60,562 bases of DNA from Porticoccaceae bacterium (GTDB taxonomy: Bacteria; Pseudomonadota; Gammaproteobacteria; Pseudomonadales; Porticoccaceae). The position numbers and the translations under genes are program-made. Where the stretch lies: the NCBI GenBank assembly GCA_021773435.1, contig JAJFKC010000011.1:1-60562 (forward strand), given 5' to 3'. This document shows positions 43,507 through 52,720 of the stretch, one piece after another; position 1 is the stretch's first letter; every line of letters begins with the position of its first letter. The notes beneath the pieces were generated by a model. That model was given only the letters and a program-made list of their open reading frames with translations, made no database searches and was not told the DNA's origin.

Positions 43507-44949
43507 TTAACTTAAACGTACATATTCAAAATCACCGGCCTGGTTATCAACCCCCGATTTTGGTGGAGCTATCCATTCAGCGAACTTACCTCGCCTGGTT
43601 TCTTGCCGCATCAGTAATGCGATAAACTCGCCATCATCTGTGCTGGGCAGGAAATTGTTGCGTGCGATTTGCCAATCATTGGGCTTAAGGATTTCGCCCT
43701 GCGGTGAAATATCAACATTGGCAAATTGACCAATCTGACGATTAAACCCGGTGTGGGGTAGCTTGAACTCAAACTCGACACCATTATTGGCTACAATTTT
43801 ATTCCAGCGTCTGATGCCGCGTGCGCAATCATCGACATAGTCATCACGCAATCGCATATTGAGGGCAGTCAACGCCGGTTCATCGACCATGGTTAATGCC
43901 CCGTTCACCAATTTAAGTACCGGGTAAGTTGTATTATCCAGTCTGTGATCATCAGTTAGCTTAGTTTCTTTAAAGCGGCCCTTCAGGCTGGCGTTATAAA
44001 AATTCGCGGCATTGGTAGACACCTCTGAGCCAAATAGATCGAGGGACAGTGAGTAATGTAGGTTGGCTTTTTTCTGGATAGTGGGTAAATCGATCACACT
44101 CAATTGGCGAATTTTTTCTGTATCAAAAGGGTCGTCGATACCTGCTTGCTGCATAGTCTCGCAGGTGCGTTGAATAATTCGGCCGACACCGCTTTCGCCG
44201 ACAAACATGTGATGGGCTTCTTCTGTGAGCATAAATCGGCAGGTGCGGGCGAGGGGGTCGAAACCGGATTGAGCCAGGCTTTCTAGCTGCATTTTGCCGT
44301 CGCGGTCGGTAAAAAAGGCGAACATAAAAAACGACAGCCAGTCTGGGGTTTCTTCATTGAAAGCACCCAACATGCGTGGCGCGTCTTTATCGCCGGAACG
44401 CCTGCGTAGTAATTCATGGGCTTCTTCACGACCATCTCGGCCAAAATATTTCTGCAAGAGATAAACCATCGCCCATAAATGTCGGCCCTCTTCGACATTG
44501 ACCTGAAAGACATTACGCAGATCGTAAAGGGACGGCGCGGTCGCCCCGAGAAAGCGTTGTTGCTCCACCGATGCGGGTTCAGTGTCGCCCTGGATAACCA
44601 GCAAGCGCCGCAACATGGCGCGATATTCCCCCGGCACCTCCTGCCAGACGTCTTCACCTTTGTGTTCACCAAAGGGAATTTTTCGGCCTTCTTCTTGCGG
44701 CGCCAACAAAATACCCCAGCGATAATCGGGCATTTTCACATAGCCAAATTTGGCCCAGCCCTTGGTCTCTACGCTGATTGCGGTACGCAGATAAACTTCA
44801 GCATCCTGAAAGCCGTCAGGCCCCATGGTCTTCCACCAGTCAATATATTGGGGGTGCCATTGCTCCAGCGCTTTTAATACACGGCGATCTGATGATAGAT
44901 TGACGTTGTTTGGTATCAGTGTGTCATAGCTGATTTTGTCAATAGACAT
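43507..44949 (-). CDS. boxB: Benzoyl-CoA 2,3-epoxidase, oxygenase subunit BoxB
   Basis: Di-iron oxygenase of about 480 residues that epoxidises benzoyl-CoA to 2,3-epoxybenzoyl-CoA in the aerobic box pathway. Two ExxH iron-ligand pairs are visible: Glu154/His157 (EEGRHLWAM) and Glu244/His247 (EEAHHMFVG); Glu124 and Asp215 are in the positions expected for the remaining ligands. Start at the ATG giving MSIDKISYD; the open frame continues upstream to 45018 but the extra 23 residues are not conserved. It follows boxC by 49 nt. The reductase BoxA and a benzoate-CoA ligase are not in the window. Confidence 0.93.
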   Translation of the reverse strand: MSIDKISYDTLIPNNVNLSSDRRVLKALEQWHPQYIDWWKTMGPDGFQDAEVYLRTAISVETKGWAKFGYVKMPDYRWGILLAPQEEGRKIPFGEHKGEDVWQEVPGEYRAMLRRLLVIQGDTEPASVEQQRFLGATAPSLYDLRNVFQVNVEEGRHLWAMVYLLQKYFGRDGREEAHELLRRRSGDKDAPRMLGAFNEETPDWLSFFMFAFFTDRDGKMQLESLAQSGFDPLARTCRFMLTEEAHHMFVGESGVGRIIQRTCETMQQAGIDDPFDTEKIRQLSVIDLPTIQKKANLHYSLSLDLFGSEVSTNAANFYNASLKGRFKETKLTDDHRLDNTTYPVLKLVNGALTMVDEPALTALNMRLRDDYVDDCARGIRRWNKIVANNGVEFEFKLPHTGFNRQIGQFANVDISPQGEILKPNDWQIARNNFLPSTDDGEFIALLMRQETRRGKFAEWIAPPKSGVDNQAGDFEYVRLS

Positions 44950-44998
44950 TAATAATGACTCTTTTGTATTTAGCTTGAGTGTTAAACCCGTAAGGCTC

Positions 44999-46654
44999 CT
45001 AAACACGCTGTGGATCAAAAACCCCTTTTTTACCAGTGCCGTAGCGCTTTAATGCACCGTCTTCACCAACAGCATTGGGCCGCTGAAATATCCAGTTTTG
45101 CCAGGCGGTGAGGCGACCAAATATTTTTGTCTCCATGGTTTCTGGCCCTGAAAAGCGTAAATTAGCCTCTAGCCCCACCATGGAATCTGGGGAGAAACTG
45201 GCCCGCTCTTCCAGAAAAATTCTGATCTCCTCATCCCAGTCCATATCATCGTAGATAAAAGTAACCAGGCCAAGCGTTTCACATTGCTCGGCTTCTAACG
45301 CCAGCCCGATAGTTTTTTGCACCGGCTTCAATCTTTCGGTGTCACTATGAAAACGTGTCTCTAATCGACTGATGCCATTACTCATCGGGAATAAATCAAA
45401 GTTGGACTGGCTTATCTTTAACGCCGCTGGCTCTCGCTCGTCATCTTCGTGTTGGCCTTCAAGCATATAGGCCCGGTCGGCGCCAAAGACCAACTCGGCG
45501 AGAAATCCGGCGAAGCAACTCCCTTGTTCGATGAGAGTGATTAATGAACGGGAGGTGAGATCAAGCCGCTTCATGGTGCGCTTCCAGTACAGAACCATTT
45601 CTCGTACCAGATGGTTGTCCAGATTATTCTGGATAAAAGCGTCGTAGTGGGCGACTGCGGCGATACTGCCCATCGATTTGAAGACCAGGGTACCAAGCTC
45701 TGGTTCATTAAGTCGAAGATGCAAAATGGCATCATCAAGCTCTCTGGTTAAGCACAGTAGCCAGAACTGATCTCCACTTTGATTGAGCGATTCCAGGCTT
45801 AAGTCTGCATAGTCAGTTGGCCCATCAATAATGAAGGTGGCAACTTTATTGTTTCGGTCTACAGCTATATGCAGCGTTGAGTAAGTAATTCCACTGTCAC
45901 TAATTTCTCGACCAATGGGGTTTAGAGTGATGCCCTGTTGGTCGGAGCTATCTGATCTGTTATCACACAACTGCCTGGTTTTAGCGCTGACGCAATCATC
46001 AAACTGCGATAGTGGTACGATCTCATCCACCAGTCGCCAGTCTTTTGCACGCTGGCCTTTAATACCTTCTTCTGTAGTACAAAACACGTCTGCCAGGTCA
46101 CGCCGGACCTTACGCTTATCGGTGATGCGCGTTAAACCGCCAGTGCCAGGTAATACTGCCAGAAGTGGCACTTCCGGCAAGGCTACCGACGATGAACCAT
46201 CGTCGGCGAGAATAATGTAGCCAGTGGCAAGAGCGAGTTCGTAACCGCCGCCCGCACAGGTGCCTTTAATCGCGGTGATATAAACCTGTCCAGAATGCTC
46301 GGTGGCATCCTCCATAGCGTTGCGCGTTTCGTTGGTGAATTTGCAGAAATTAACTTTGTGCACGTGGTTCGCCGAGGCCAGCATGCGAATATTGGCGCCT
46401 GCACAAAACACCTGGTCTTTGCCTGATTCCAGTATGACGACTTTGATTTCAGGATGCTCAAATCGCAGGCGTTGGATGGCGTCATACAACTCAATATCTA
46501 CACCCAGGTCGTAGGAGTTCAATTTCAGCTCATAGCCTGAAAACAGGCCATCATTTTCGCTCACGTCCATTATTAATCGAGCAACATCCGCATCGATTTC
46601 GAGCCGCCAGTGGTGATAGCTTTCGGGATTGGTGCGGAAATCAATAGGCTTCAT
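44999..46654 (-). CDS. boxC: 2,3-Epoxybenzoyl-CoA dihydrolase BoxC
   Basis: A crotonase-superfamily enzyme of 551 residues, the length of BoxC. It hydrolyses the epoxide ring to 3,4-dehydroadipyl-CoA semialdehyde and formate. Seen: DQVFCAGANIRML (oxyanion-hole strand), GTCAGGGYELALA and LPEVPLLAVLPGTGGLTRI in the N-terminal crotonase half; the C-terminal half is BoxC-specific. ATG start. boxB follows at once, so the two form an operon. A BoxD semialdehyde dehydrogenase is not in the window. Confidence 0.94.
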   Translation of the reverse strand: MKPIDFRTNPESYHHWRLEIDADVARLIMDVSENDGLFSGYELKLNSYDLGVDIELYDAIQRLRFEHPEIKVVILESGKDQVFCAGANIRMLASANHVHKVNFCKFTNETRNAMEDATEHSGQVYITAIKGTCAGGGYELALATGYIILADDGSSSVALPEVPLLAVLPGTGGLTRITDKRKVRRDLADVFCTTEEGIKGQRAKDWRLVDEIVPLSQFDDCVSAKTRQLCDNRSDSSDQQGITLNPIGREISDSGITYSTLHIAVDRNNKVATFIIDGPTDYADLSLESLNQSGDQFWLLCLTRELDDAILHLRLNEPELGTLVFKSMGSIAAVAHYDAFIQNNLDNHLVREMVLYWKRTMKRLDLTSRSLITLIEQGSCFAGFLAELVFGADRAYMLEGQHEDDEREPAALKISQSNFDLFPMSNGISRLETRFHSDTERLKPVQKTIGLALEAEQCETLGLVTFIYDDMDWDEEIRIFLEERASFSPDSMVGLEANLRFSGPETMETKIFGRLTAWQNWIFQRPNAVGEDGALKRYGTGKKGVFDPQRV

Positions 46655-46855
46655 AAAGGTTAATAACTAGCGTAAATCGACGAGTGATTTTGAGATATAT
46701 TTTGGCCGTAGAATAACAGTTTTACCTTGAAGTCGCTTATATCCGGGGTTCTACTCCCGCAATTCGCTTCAAAAGCCCAAAGGCTGATTAATCCTGGACA
46801 GCCAATAGATTCATCAGGCCGACTAATCCGCCAACTGACTTTTGTCTGCTTGAGT

Positions 46856-47593
46856 CTATAGATGGGCCAGGAGGTCAGGGCCGCTGAAGACACCGCCGTG
46901 TCCAGGGTATACAGAGGTGGGATCAAGTTCTTTTAATAAGTTAATGGTTCGCCGCATTTGCATCGGATTGGAATAAATGGATGGTGCTGTCAACAGGCCT
47001 TTTTTGGTGCTGCCCAACAAAGTATCACCGCTGATCAGCGTTTGTGTGGGCAGGTGGTAGTAACAGCAGCTGTCCCAGGAATGGCCAGGCGTGTGAATGA
47101 CCTGCCACTCGGAAAATCCAGGCAACAGGCTTTGATTTTTTAGACGGAAATCGGGCTTGCCGTCAAAGCCCTCATGGTGAGCGTGACTTTCTGGTGTGAA
47201 GGCTGGTAGCGTTCGGGCATGGGCATCGCGTTTGGGGTTGGCATACATAGTCCAGGCGCGGGGTCGTAGACCTTCTCGCGCTGCTGTTATCAATCGGAAG
47301 AATATGCCTGCCGGATCGTTAATCAACTTCAGGCGTATCGATTGTGTGGCGTAGGGTAGGCCGAGTTGGGCTCGACAGGTGTTCGCCAACCTGATCATGC
47401 CACCACTGTGATCGGGGTCACCGTGGGTGCAGATCACCAGCTTGACGTCTTCCGGCTCCCGGTTAAGCACCTCCCGAATAAAACCCAGTACGTATTTTTC
47501 GCCACGCCAGGCGACATCGATAACCAGTAGGCCGTTGCTGTCTTCGATGACATAACTGTTTACATGGCGACCCTTAACTTGATGAATAAGCAT
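46856..47593 (-). CDS. Metallo-beta-lactamase fold hydrolase
   Basis: A 245-residue MBL-fold protein. The first metal motif reads THGDPDH (HxDxDH instead of the common HxHxDH), followed by HTPGHSWDS, SGDTLLG and YPGHGG, which complete the site. It probably hydrolyses a thioester or lactone. Its place between LLM and boxC genes makes a role in the aromatic/CoA pathway likely but unproven. ATG start. 201 nt separate it from boxC. Confidence 0.85.
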   Translation of the reverse strand: MLIHQVKGRHVNSYVIEDSNGLLVIDVAWRGEKYVLGFIREVLNREPEDVKLVICTHGDPDHSGGMIRLANTCRAQLGLPYATQSIRLKLINDPAGIFFRLITAAREGLRPRAWTMYANPKRDAHARTLPAFTPESHAHHEGFDGKPDFRLKNQSLLPGFSEWQVIHTPGHSWDSCCYYHLPTQTLISGDTLLGSTKKGLLTAPSIYSNPMQMRRTINLLKELDPTSVYPGHGGVFSGPDLLAHL

Positions 47594-47733
47594 GGTGGAC
47601 TTGCATAGGTAAATGAGAATGCGTCTGATTATCGTTAAGGTAGCTATTCTATAGGCAGTTTATTTAGGCGCAAGATACAGCTGAATTTTAATCAGTCACA
47701 TTCTATAGTGGAATTTTACTGTTGTTGATCTTC

Positions 47734-48774
47734 TCAGGTGCGGGTGCCAGCCAGGTCAGCCATTAATTCCAGGGCTTCCTCCTGGGGCGCACTGATAGTA
47801 AGCCCGGTGATGCCGGAGTCCGCCCAGGGCTTGTAGCGCTCACGTATGCGATCAGTCGGGCCAATCAACGATTGTTCATCGCAATATTCATCGGGCACCG
47901 TATCTGCGGCTTCCTTTTTATGTCCGGCCAGGTATAGCTCCTGAATACGATCGGCTTCATCAGCGTAGCCACGCAGCGCCATCATGTCGTGGTGGAAGTT
48001 TTTGTTTTTGTGGCCCATGCCGCCCACATAAAGGGCGACATTGGGTTTGATTCGGGCCAGTGCCGATTTAATATCGGGGGTGATCAGCACCGGCAGGCCG
48101 GCCTGTATTTCAAAGTCTTTGAAGGATTTACCGTTACCTGCGCGGACAAAACCGGCTTCCAGCCACGGGCCATAGGTTTTCATGCTGCCGGGCACAAAAT
48201 TAAGCGGCAACCAGCCATCGGCAATCTCTGCGGTAAGGCGGACATTGGTTTCTGTGGCGGTGCCCAGCCAGATGGGAATATCTGGATTCATGTGCAGAAT
48301 GGATTTCAGTGGTTTGCCGATACCCATGGCACCTTCGCCGGTAAACGGCAGGGATATTTCTCGCCCTTCGTGACTAACCGGTGCTTCTCTCGCAAAGGTT
48401 TTTTTCATAATAGTGACGTAATCGCGCAAGCGCCAGTAGGGCTTGCCCCAGGGCTGGCCGTACCAGCCTTCGACAATTTGCGGACCGGACATCCCGAGGC
48501 CAGCAATGGCGCGAATGCCGCCAGCCATGGCATCAATGGTGCCCATGGCCATGGCTGCAGCGGTGGGTGTGCGGGCAGCAATTTGCAATATGCCCGCGCC
48601 CAGGCGGATACGTTCCGTACAAGCGGCCAGGTAGCCTAGCGGAGACACCGCATCCGAGCCGTAGGCTTCGGCTGTCCAGACAGAATCAAAACCGAGTTTT
48701 TCTGCCAGCTGAACGGTTTTTACCGGCAGCTTCATGTGCGCGCCAGAGTAGCCAATACTGAGTCCGAGTTTCAT
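47734..48774 (-). CDS. LLM-class (F420-type) flavin oxidoreductase
   Basis: Second luciferase-like family enzyme in the window, 346 residues. Seen: N-terminal MKLGLSIGYSGAHMKLP, GFDSVWTAEAYGSDAVSP (the F420-subgroup helix region) and IRLGAGILQIAARTP. It differs from the copies at 156 and 49820 by more than expected for recent duplicates, so each probably has its own substrate. It lies between an MBL hydrolase and an SDR on the same strand. Cofactor preference and substrate are unknown. Confidence 0.85.
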   Translation of the reverse strand: MKLGLSIGYSGAHMKLPVKTVQLAEKLGFDSVWTAEAYGSDAVSPLGYLAACTERIRLGAGILQIAARTPTAAAMAMGTIDAMAGGIRAIAGLGMSGPQIVEGWYGQPWGKPYWRLRDYVTIMKKTFAREAPVSHEGREISLPFTGEGAMGIGKPLKSILHMNPDIPIWLGTATETNVRLTAEIADGWLPLNFVPGSMKTYGPWLEAGFVRAGNGKSFKDFEIQAGLPVLITPDIKSALARIKPNVALYVGGMGHKNKNFHHDMMALRGYADEADRIQELYLAGHKKEAADTVPDEYCDEQSLIGPTDRIRERYKPWADSGITGLTISAPQEEALELMADLAGTRT

Positions 48775-48817
48775 GTTCCCCCCTCATTAACCTAAATCGA
48801 AAGCGTAGATAGATGAG

Positions 48818-48843
48818 ATTGTTAGATAAAATTGTTAGATAAA
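48818..48843. repeat. 13-bp perfect tandem duplication
   Basis: Two identical copies of attgttagataaa. The array touches the stop codon of the SDR gene (48844-48846) and fills part of the 69-nt gap before the next gene. Confidence 0.95.
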
Positions 48844-49650
48844 TTAGTAGGCTGACATCCCACCATCAGCGCTAATATACGAGCCGTTGACCATGCGCGA
48901 TTCGTCCGCTGCTAGGAATAATGCGACGTGGGCAATATCTTCTGGCTGGCCTACCCCAAAGGGGTATTTCTCCATCTGAAAGGTCGACAATACTTTGCCA
49001 GCACCAGATTCAAGGTCATCTAATTTGTCGCCAAAGCGACCCTTGACTCGATCTGTCAGTACGATGCCCGGACAGATAGCGTTGGCCCTGATGCCATCTT
49101 TGGCATAGCTCGAAGCCAGTGATTTAGTAAAGGAAATAATGCCGCCTTTCGCCGTTGAGTAGACATGTAGGCTGGTGCCTTGCAGTGCCACTACGGAGGA
49201 CATATTAACGATTGTGCCACCCCCGGATTTGATCATGGCCGGAATAGCGAAACGGCAGCACAACATCGTGCCCTTCAGGTCGAGGGACATGGTGTGATCC
49301 CAAACATCCCAGTCCACTTCACTGATGGGAGCGTCTTCAGGAATGGAGCCACCGGCACAGTTGTGCAGGATATCGAGCCGGCCGAAATGGTCTACGGTTT
49401 GCTGTACGGTTTGTTCGACGCTGGCTGAGTCGGTGACATCGGTGTGTATGAAAATGGCATTTGATTCAGTGTTTGAGGTGTGGTTTGAGACGCCACCGCG
49501 AATTTCCTCTGCTACCGCTTCGCCAGTTTCTGTGTTCATCTCGGCGATAACAACTTTTGCGCCTTCCTTAGTAAACAATCGAGCAGTTGCCCGGCCTATG
49601 CCGACACCGGCCCCGGTAATAATTGCTACTTTATCTGTTAGACGTGCCAT
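48844..49650 (-). CDS. SDR family oxidoreductase
   Basis: A classical SDR of 268 residues: TGAGVGIG (12-19), NCAG (97-100) in place of the usual NNAG, Tyr164-x3-Lys168 and Glu37 after the second strand (NAD preference). It is the first gene of a minus-strand set (SDR, LLM, MBL, boxC, boxB) and is divergent from the plus-strand LLM gene 169 nt away. Likely a dehydrogenase of the catabolic pathway; the exact step is unknown. ATG start. Confidence 0.9.
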   Translation of the reverse strand: MARLTDKVAIITGAGVGIGRATARLFTKEGAKVVIAEMNTETGEAVAEEIRGGVSNHTSNTESNAIFIHTDVTDSASVEQTVQQTVDHFGRLDILHNCAGGSIPEDAPISEVDWDVWDHTMSLDLKGTMLCCRFAIPAMIKSGGGTIVNMSSVVALQGTSLHVYSTAKGGIISFTKSLASSYAKDGIRANAICPGIVLTDRVKGRFGDKLDDLESGAGKVLSTFQMEKYPFGVGQPEDIAHVALFLAADESRMVNGSYISADGGMSAY

Positions 49651-49785
49651 AGTTTTTCGCCACGGTGTTAGTGATTATTAAGGTGCGACTTTTTGAAAAC
49701 AGACTAGACTATCTGTTTGATAGATTAAAGCCTTTGCCGATATAAAACCTGTTGGCACAATATTTGGCGGCACTGCAATCCAGCA

Positions 49786-49817
49786 CTATAAAAGGATAGA
49801 CCTATAAAAGGATAGAC
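49786..49817. repeat. 16-bp tandem duplication carrying two ribosome-binding sites
   Basis: Two identical copies of ctataaaaggatagac directly before the LLM start codon (49820). Each contains AAGGA, so the gene has two potential Shine-Dalgarno sites; the inner one is about 8 nt from the ATG. Confidence 0.95.
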
Positions 49818-49819
49818 CT

Positions 49820-50731
49820 ATGAAAGTTGGCACTATTTTCCCGATCACCGAGATCGGTACCGACCCCATAGCGATTCGCGACTATGGCCAGGCAGTGGAA
49901 GACCTCGGCTACGACCATGTCGTCGTTTTCGATCACGTACTGGGGGCTGATCCCACCAAGCATGAACTGTGGGGTCCTTACACCCATGAATATCAATTTC
50001 ACGAGCCCTTTGTATTGATGGGTTACCTGGCCGCGATAACGACAAAAATCGAGCTGGCGACGGGCATTATTATCGCACCCCAGCGCCAGACTGCCTTGTT
50101 GGCCAAACAGGCTGCTGAGGTGGATGTCCTGAGCGGTGGCAGGTTGCGTCTGGGTCTTGGCATCGGCTGGAACCAGGTGGAATACGCGGGTTTGGGGCAG
50201 GATTTTAAAACCCGTGGCAAGCGTGTAGAGGAGCAGATCGAATTACTTCGACTGTTGTGGAGCAACGATTTATTAACCTTTGACGGCAAGTGGGACCAAA
50301 TTGTCGATGCCGGAATTAATCCCCTGCCTGTCGGTCAGTCCATCCCCATCTGGATGGGCGGTTGGGCTGATGCCATGGTGCAAAGAATCGCGCGGTTGGG
50401 TGATGGCTGGTTTGCGTTTTTCAAACCTGATGATGCGGGTAAGCGCACCATGGACAAGTTTTATGGTTACGTCGAAGCAGCGGGCCGCAAACCGGCAGAT
50501 ATTGGTGTCGAAGCCTGGATCACGCTTAACAATGCACAGGTTTTGGCTGGCTGGGAGCAGAAGCCTGAAGATAAGCCAGAGCGAAGCCCCGATGAATGGT
50601 GTGAGGAGATGAACGCCTGGAAAGATCTTGGCGCAACACATCTGGGTTGCTGGACGATGTATGCTGACTTTACGCCGGATCAGCACATTGATGCGGCCCG
50701 GCGATTTAAAGAAGCGTTTGACGGTTTGTAG
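49820..50731 (+). CDS. LLM-class F420-dependent oxidoreductase
   Basis: Third luciferase-like enzyme, 303 residues, close in size and pattern to the F420-dependent LLM group. Seen: MKVGTIFPITEIG, DLGYDHVVVFDHVLG (cofactor-binding region), TGIIIAPQRQTALLAKQAAEVD and GGRLRLGLGIGWNQVEYAGLG. A tandem duplication carrying two ribosome-binding sites precedes the ATG. It begins a plus-strand catabolic set and is divergent from the SDR/LLM/MBL/box set, sharing a 169-nt intergenic region. Confidence 0.9.
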   Translation: MKVGTIFPITEIGTDPIAIRDYGQAVEDLGYDHVVVFDHVLGADPTKHELWGPYTHEYQFHEPFVLMGYLAAITTKIELATGIIIAPQRQTALLAKQAAEVDVLSGGRLRLGLGIGWNQVEYAGLGQDFKTRGKRVEEQIELLRLLWSNDLLTFDGKWDQIVDAGINPLPVGQSIPIWMGGWADAMVQRIARLGDGWFAFFKPDDAGKRTMDKFYGYVEAAGRKPADIGVEAWITLNNAQVLAGWEQKPEDKPERSPDEWCEEMNAWKDLGATHLGCWTMYADFTPDQHIDAARRFKEAFDGL

Positions 50732-50818
50732 TGGCTGGGAATTATATTGACTGGAAAACAGACTTCCTGGCCATCGAATGATGGCTGCCCGAATTGGGGT
50801 TGTTCAAAATAAATATTG

Positions 50819-50848
50819 TTCGTTAATAAATTATTCGTTAATAAATTA
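50819..50848. repeat. 15-bp perfect tandem duplication
   Basis: Two identical copies of ttcgttaataaatta, 78 nt before the amidohydrolase start, in an AT-rich stretch. Confidence 0.95.
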
Positions 50849-50925
50849 GTTGTTTAAAAAAGTGCTTTAAAAACAATTGATTTAAAAAACTATATCAAAA
50901 ACTTGGACTAAAAACGGAGGGTGAT

Positions 50926-52668
50926 ATGGCGCAATTTGACACGATTATAAAGGGCGGTGTCGTATTCGATGGCACCCAGGCACCTCGATTTGTTGGCGAT
51001 ATCGGCATTAAAGAGGGGTTTATTACTGAGATAGATCGTGAAGGCAATCTCGATCCTGCCTTTGCCGTGAATGTGATCGACGCTGAAGGCATGCATGTAT
51101 GCCCCGGCTTTGTCGATTTACACACCCATTACGACGCCCAAATCCAGTGGGACCCTTATGCGACGTTATCCGGCTGGCACGGTGTGACTTCCATTGCTAT
51201 TGGCAACTGTGGTTTTGGCTTTGCCCCGATAGCACCTGAGTTGCGCGAGCGAGCCATGCTAATGATGTCTCGCGTGGAGGCCATTCCTTTCGAATCCATG
51301 AAATTGGGTATGAACTGGGATTGGGAAACCTTCCCAGAATGGCTGGATCATCTGGAGCGAATTCCGTTAGGTATCAATGTGCTGAGTTATGTGCCGATCA
51401 GTCCCATTATGATTACTGTGATGGGCCTTGAAGACGCCAAAAACCGGGAGCCGACGAAAGACGAAATTGCCGAGATGTGTCGGCTGCTTGAAGAGGGTCT
51501 CGATGCCGGTGGTTGTGGCTGGTCTGTGCAACGGTTGGGCAAGGCCTCGGCACAGCGTGATTACGATGGCACACCGATGGTAACAGATGAGATGTCTGAT
51601 GATCTATGCCTGGCCTTTGCCGAAGTGCTGGCCCGCCGTGAAGAGGGTGCCATTCAGCTCACCCAAACTGGTGGCTTGCGTTTTGTCGAGAAGCTAGCTC
51701 AGGTAGCAGACAAACCCATTCTTTATAACGCGGTTCAGTCCCACGATAAAGTCCCCGGCTCGTTCCGTAAAATTATGGGCTGGTTGCATCGCACCCGGGC
51801 TCGTGGCAACGAAAACATCTGGGGTATGGCTATATTCAACGGTAACGAAGAGTATTTTTCTTTCGACGAATACAATTTGCTCGACGGCAGTCGCGCCTGG
51901 CGGACAGTAACGCTGGGCACGGTCGAGGAGCGCATTACCGCTATGCAAGACCCAACCAATCGACAATATCTGCGCAATCAATTTGATGCGGGCAAGATAC
52001 CGTCGATCACCGGTCCGGTAGAAGACTACAAAATTGACAAAACCTTTCTCTCCAAAAATAAAAAATATGAAGGTAAGTACGTTTCCGAGGTGGCTGAAGC
52101 GGAGGGCAAGCATGTTATTGACGCATTGCTCGATCTTATTATCAGCGAAGATCTGAAAACCATTTTCTGGCATCGGTCCTTTAATGAACACCCCGGCTAT
52201 AACAAAGAAATCCTGGATGCTGACTTTACAATCCCCGGCGTTTCCGACGGCGGCGCTCACACCAAATTTATCACCGCTGGCAAGTACCCCACCGAGTTTC
52301 TTATCAATATGGTGAGGCGAGACGGCATGATCAGCCTTGAAGAGGCGCACTATCGACTCTCGGCTATGCCGGCACAATGTGCGGGTTTTAAAGATCGCGG
52401 GACTCTGGTGGAAGGCGCACCGGCAGATATTCTGGTCTATGATTATCATAATCTTAAGATCACGCCTGAGCGGCCGGAAGTGGTCCACGATTTCCCCGGC
52501 AATGCCTGGCGGCTGGTTCAATACGCAGAGGGATACCGTTACATCATGGTCAATGGTACCGTCACTTTTAAAGACGGCGAGTGTACCGATGCCACGCCTG
52601 GTCAACTGCTGCGCTTTGGTAAAGCGAGTAATCAGCCAGCCACAAACTGGCAGGTAGCTGATGCATAG
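50926..52668 (+). CDS. N-acyl-D-amino-acid deacylase family amidohydrolase
   Basis: An amidohydrolase-3 family protein of 580 residues. Seen: N-terminal IIKGGVVFDGT (small beta-domain), HTHYD (66-70) with the metal-binding His pair, GNCG (93-96; Cys95 corresponds to the metal-binding Cys of D-aminoacylases) and SDGGAHT near the C-terminus. It probably hydrolyses a cyclic or N-acyl amide, or a lactam/lactone, in the catabolic pathway; D-amino acids are not the only substrates of this family. ATG with ACGGAGGG upstream. A strong terminator follows its stop codon. Confidence 0.85.
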   Translation: MAQFDTIIKGGVVFDGTQAPRFVGDIGIKEGFITEIDREGNLDPAFAVNVIDAEGMHVCPGFVDLHTHYDAQIQWDPYATLSGWHGVTSIAIGNCGFGFAPIAPELRERAMLMMSRVEAIPFESMKLGMNWDWETFPEWLDHLERIPLGINVLSYVPISPIMITVMGLEDAKNREPTKDEIAEMCRLLEEGLDAGGCGWSVQRLGKASAQRDYDGTPMVTDEMSDDLCLAFAEVLARREEGAIQLTQTGGLRFVEKLAQVADKPILYNAVQSHDKVPGSFRKIMGWLHRTRARGNENIWGMAIFNGNEEYFSFDEYNLLDGSRAWRTVTLGTVEERITAMQDPTNRQYLRNQFDAGKIPSITGPVEDYKIDKTFLSKNKKYEGKYVSEVAEAEGKHVIDALLDLIISEDLKTIFWHRSFNEHPGYNKEILDADFTIPGVSDGGAHTKFITAGKYPTEFLINMVRRDGMISLEEAHYRLSAMPAQCAGFKDRGTLVEGAPADILVYDYHNLKITPERPEVVHDFPGNAWRLVQYAEGYRYIMVNGTVTFKDGECTDATPGQLLRFGKASNQPATNWQVADA

Positions 52669-52720
52669 CGTGCTAGTTATCTAGCCTTTGCAGCAAACGG
52701 GCCTGATTTAGTTTTGCGGA

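Noticed and set aside
46660-46926. 88-codon frame between the MBL gene and boxC
   Set aside because: Starts within the MBL gene in another frame, without a ribosome site or any conserved motif.
28605-50848. CRISPR arrays
   Set aside because: The short direct repeats are adjacent, differ from site to site and have no spacers; no cas genes are present.
51694-52605. 303-codon open frame on the minus strand inside the amidohydrolase gene
   Set aside because: Fully antisense to a well-supported amidohydrolase; no ribosome site and no recognisable motifs.
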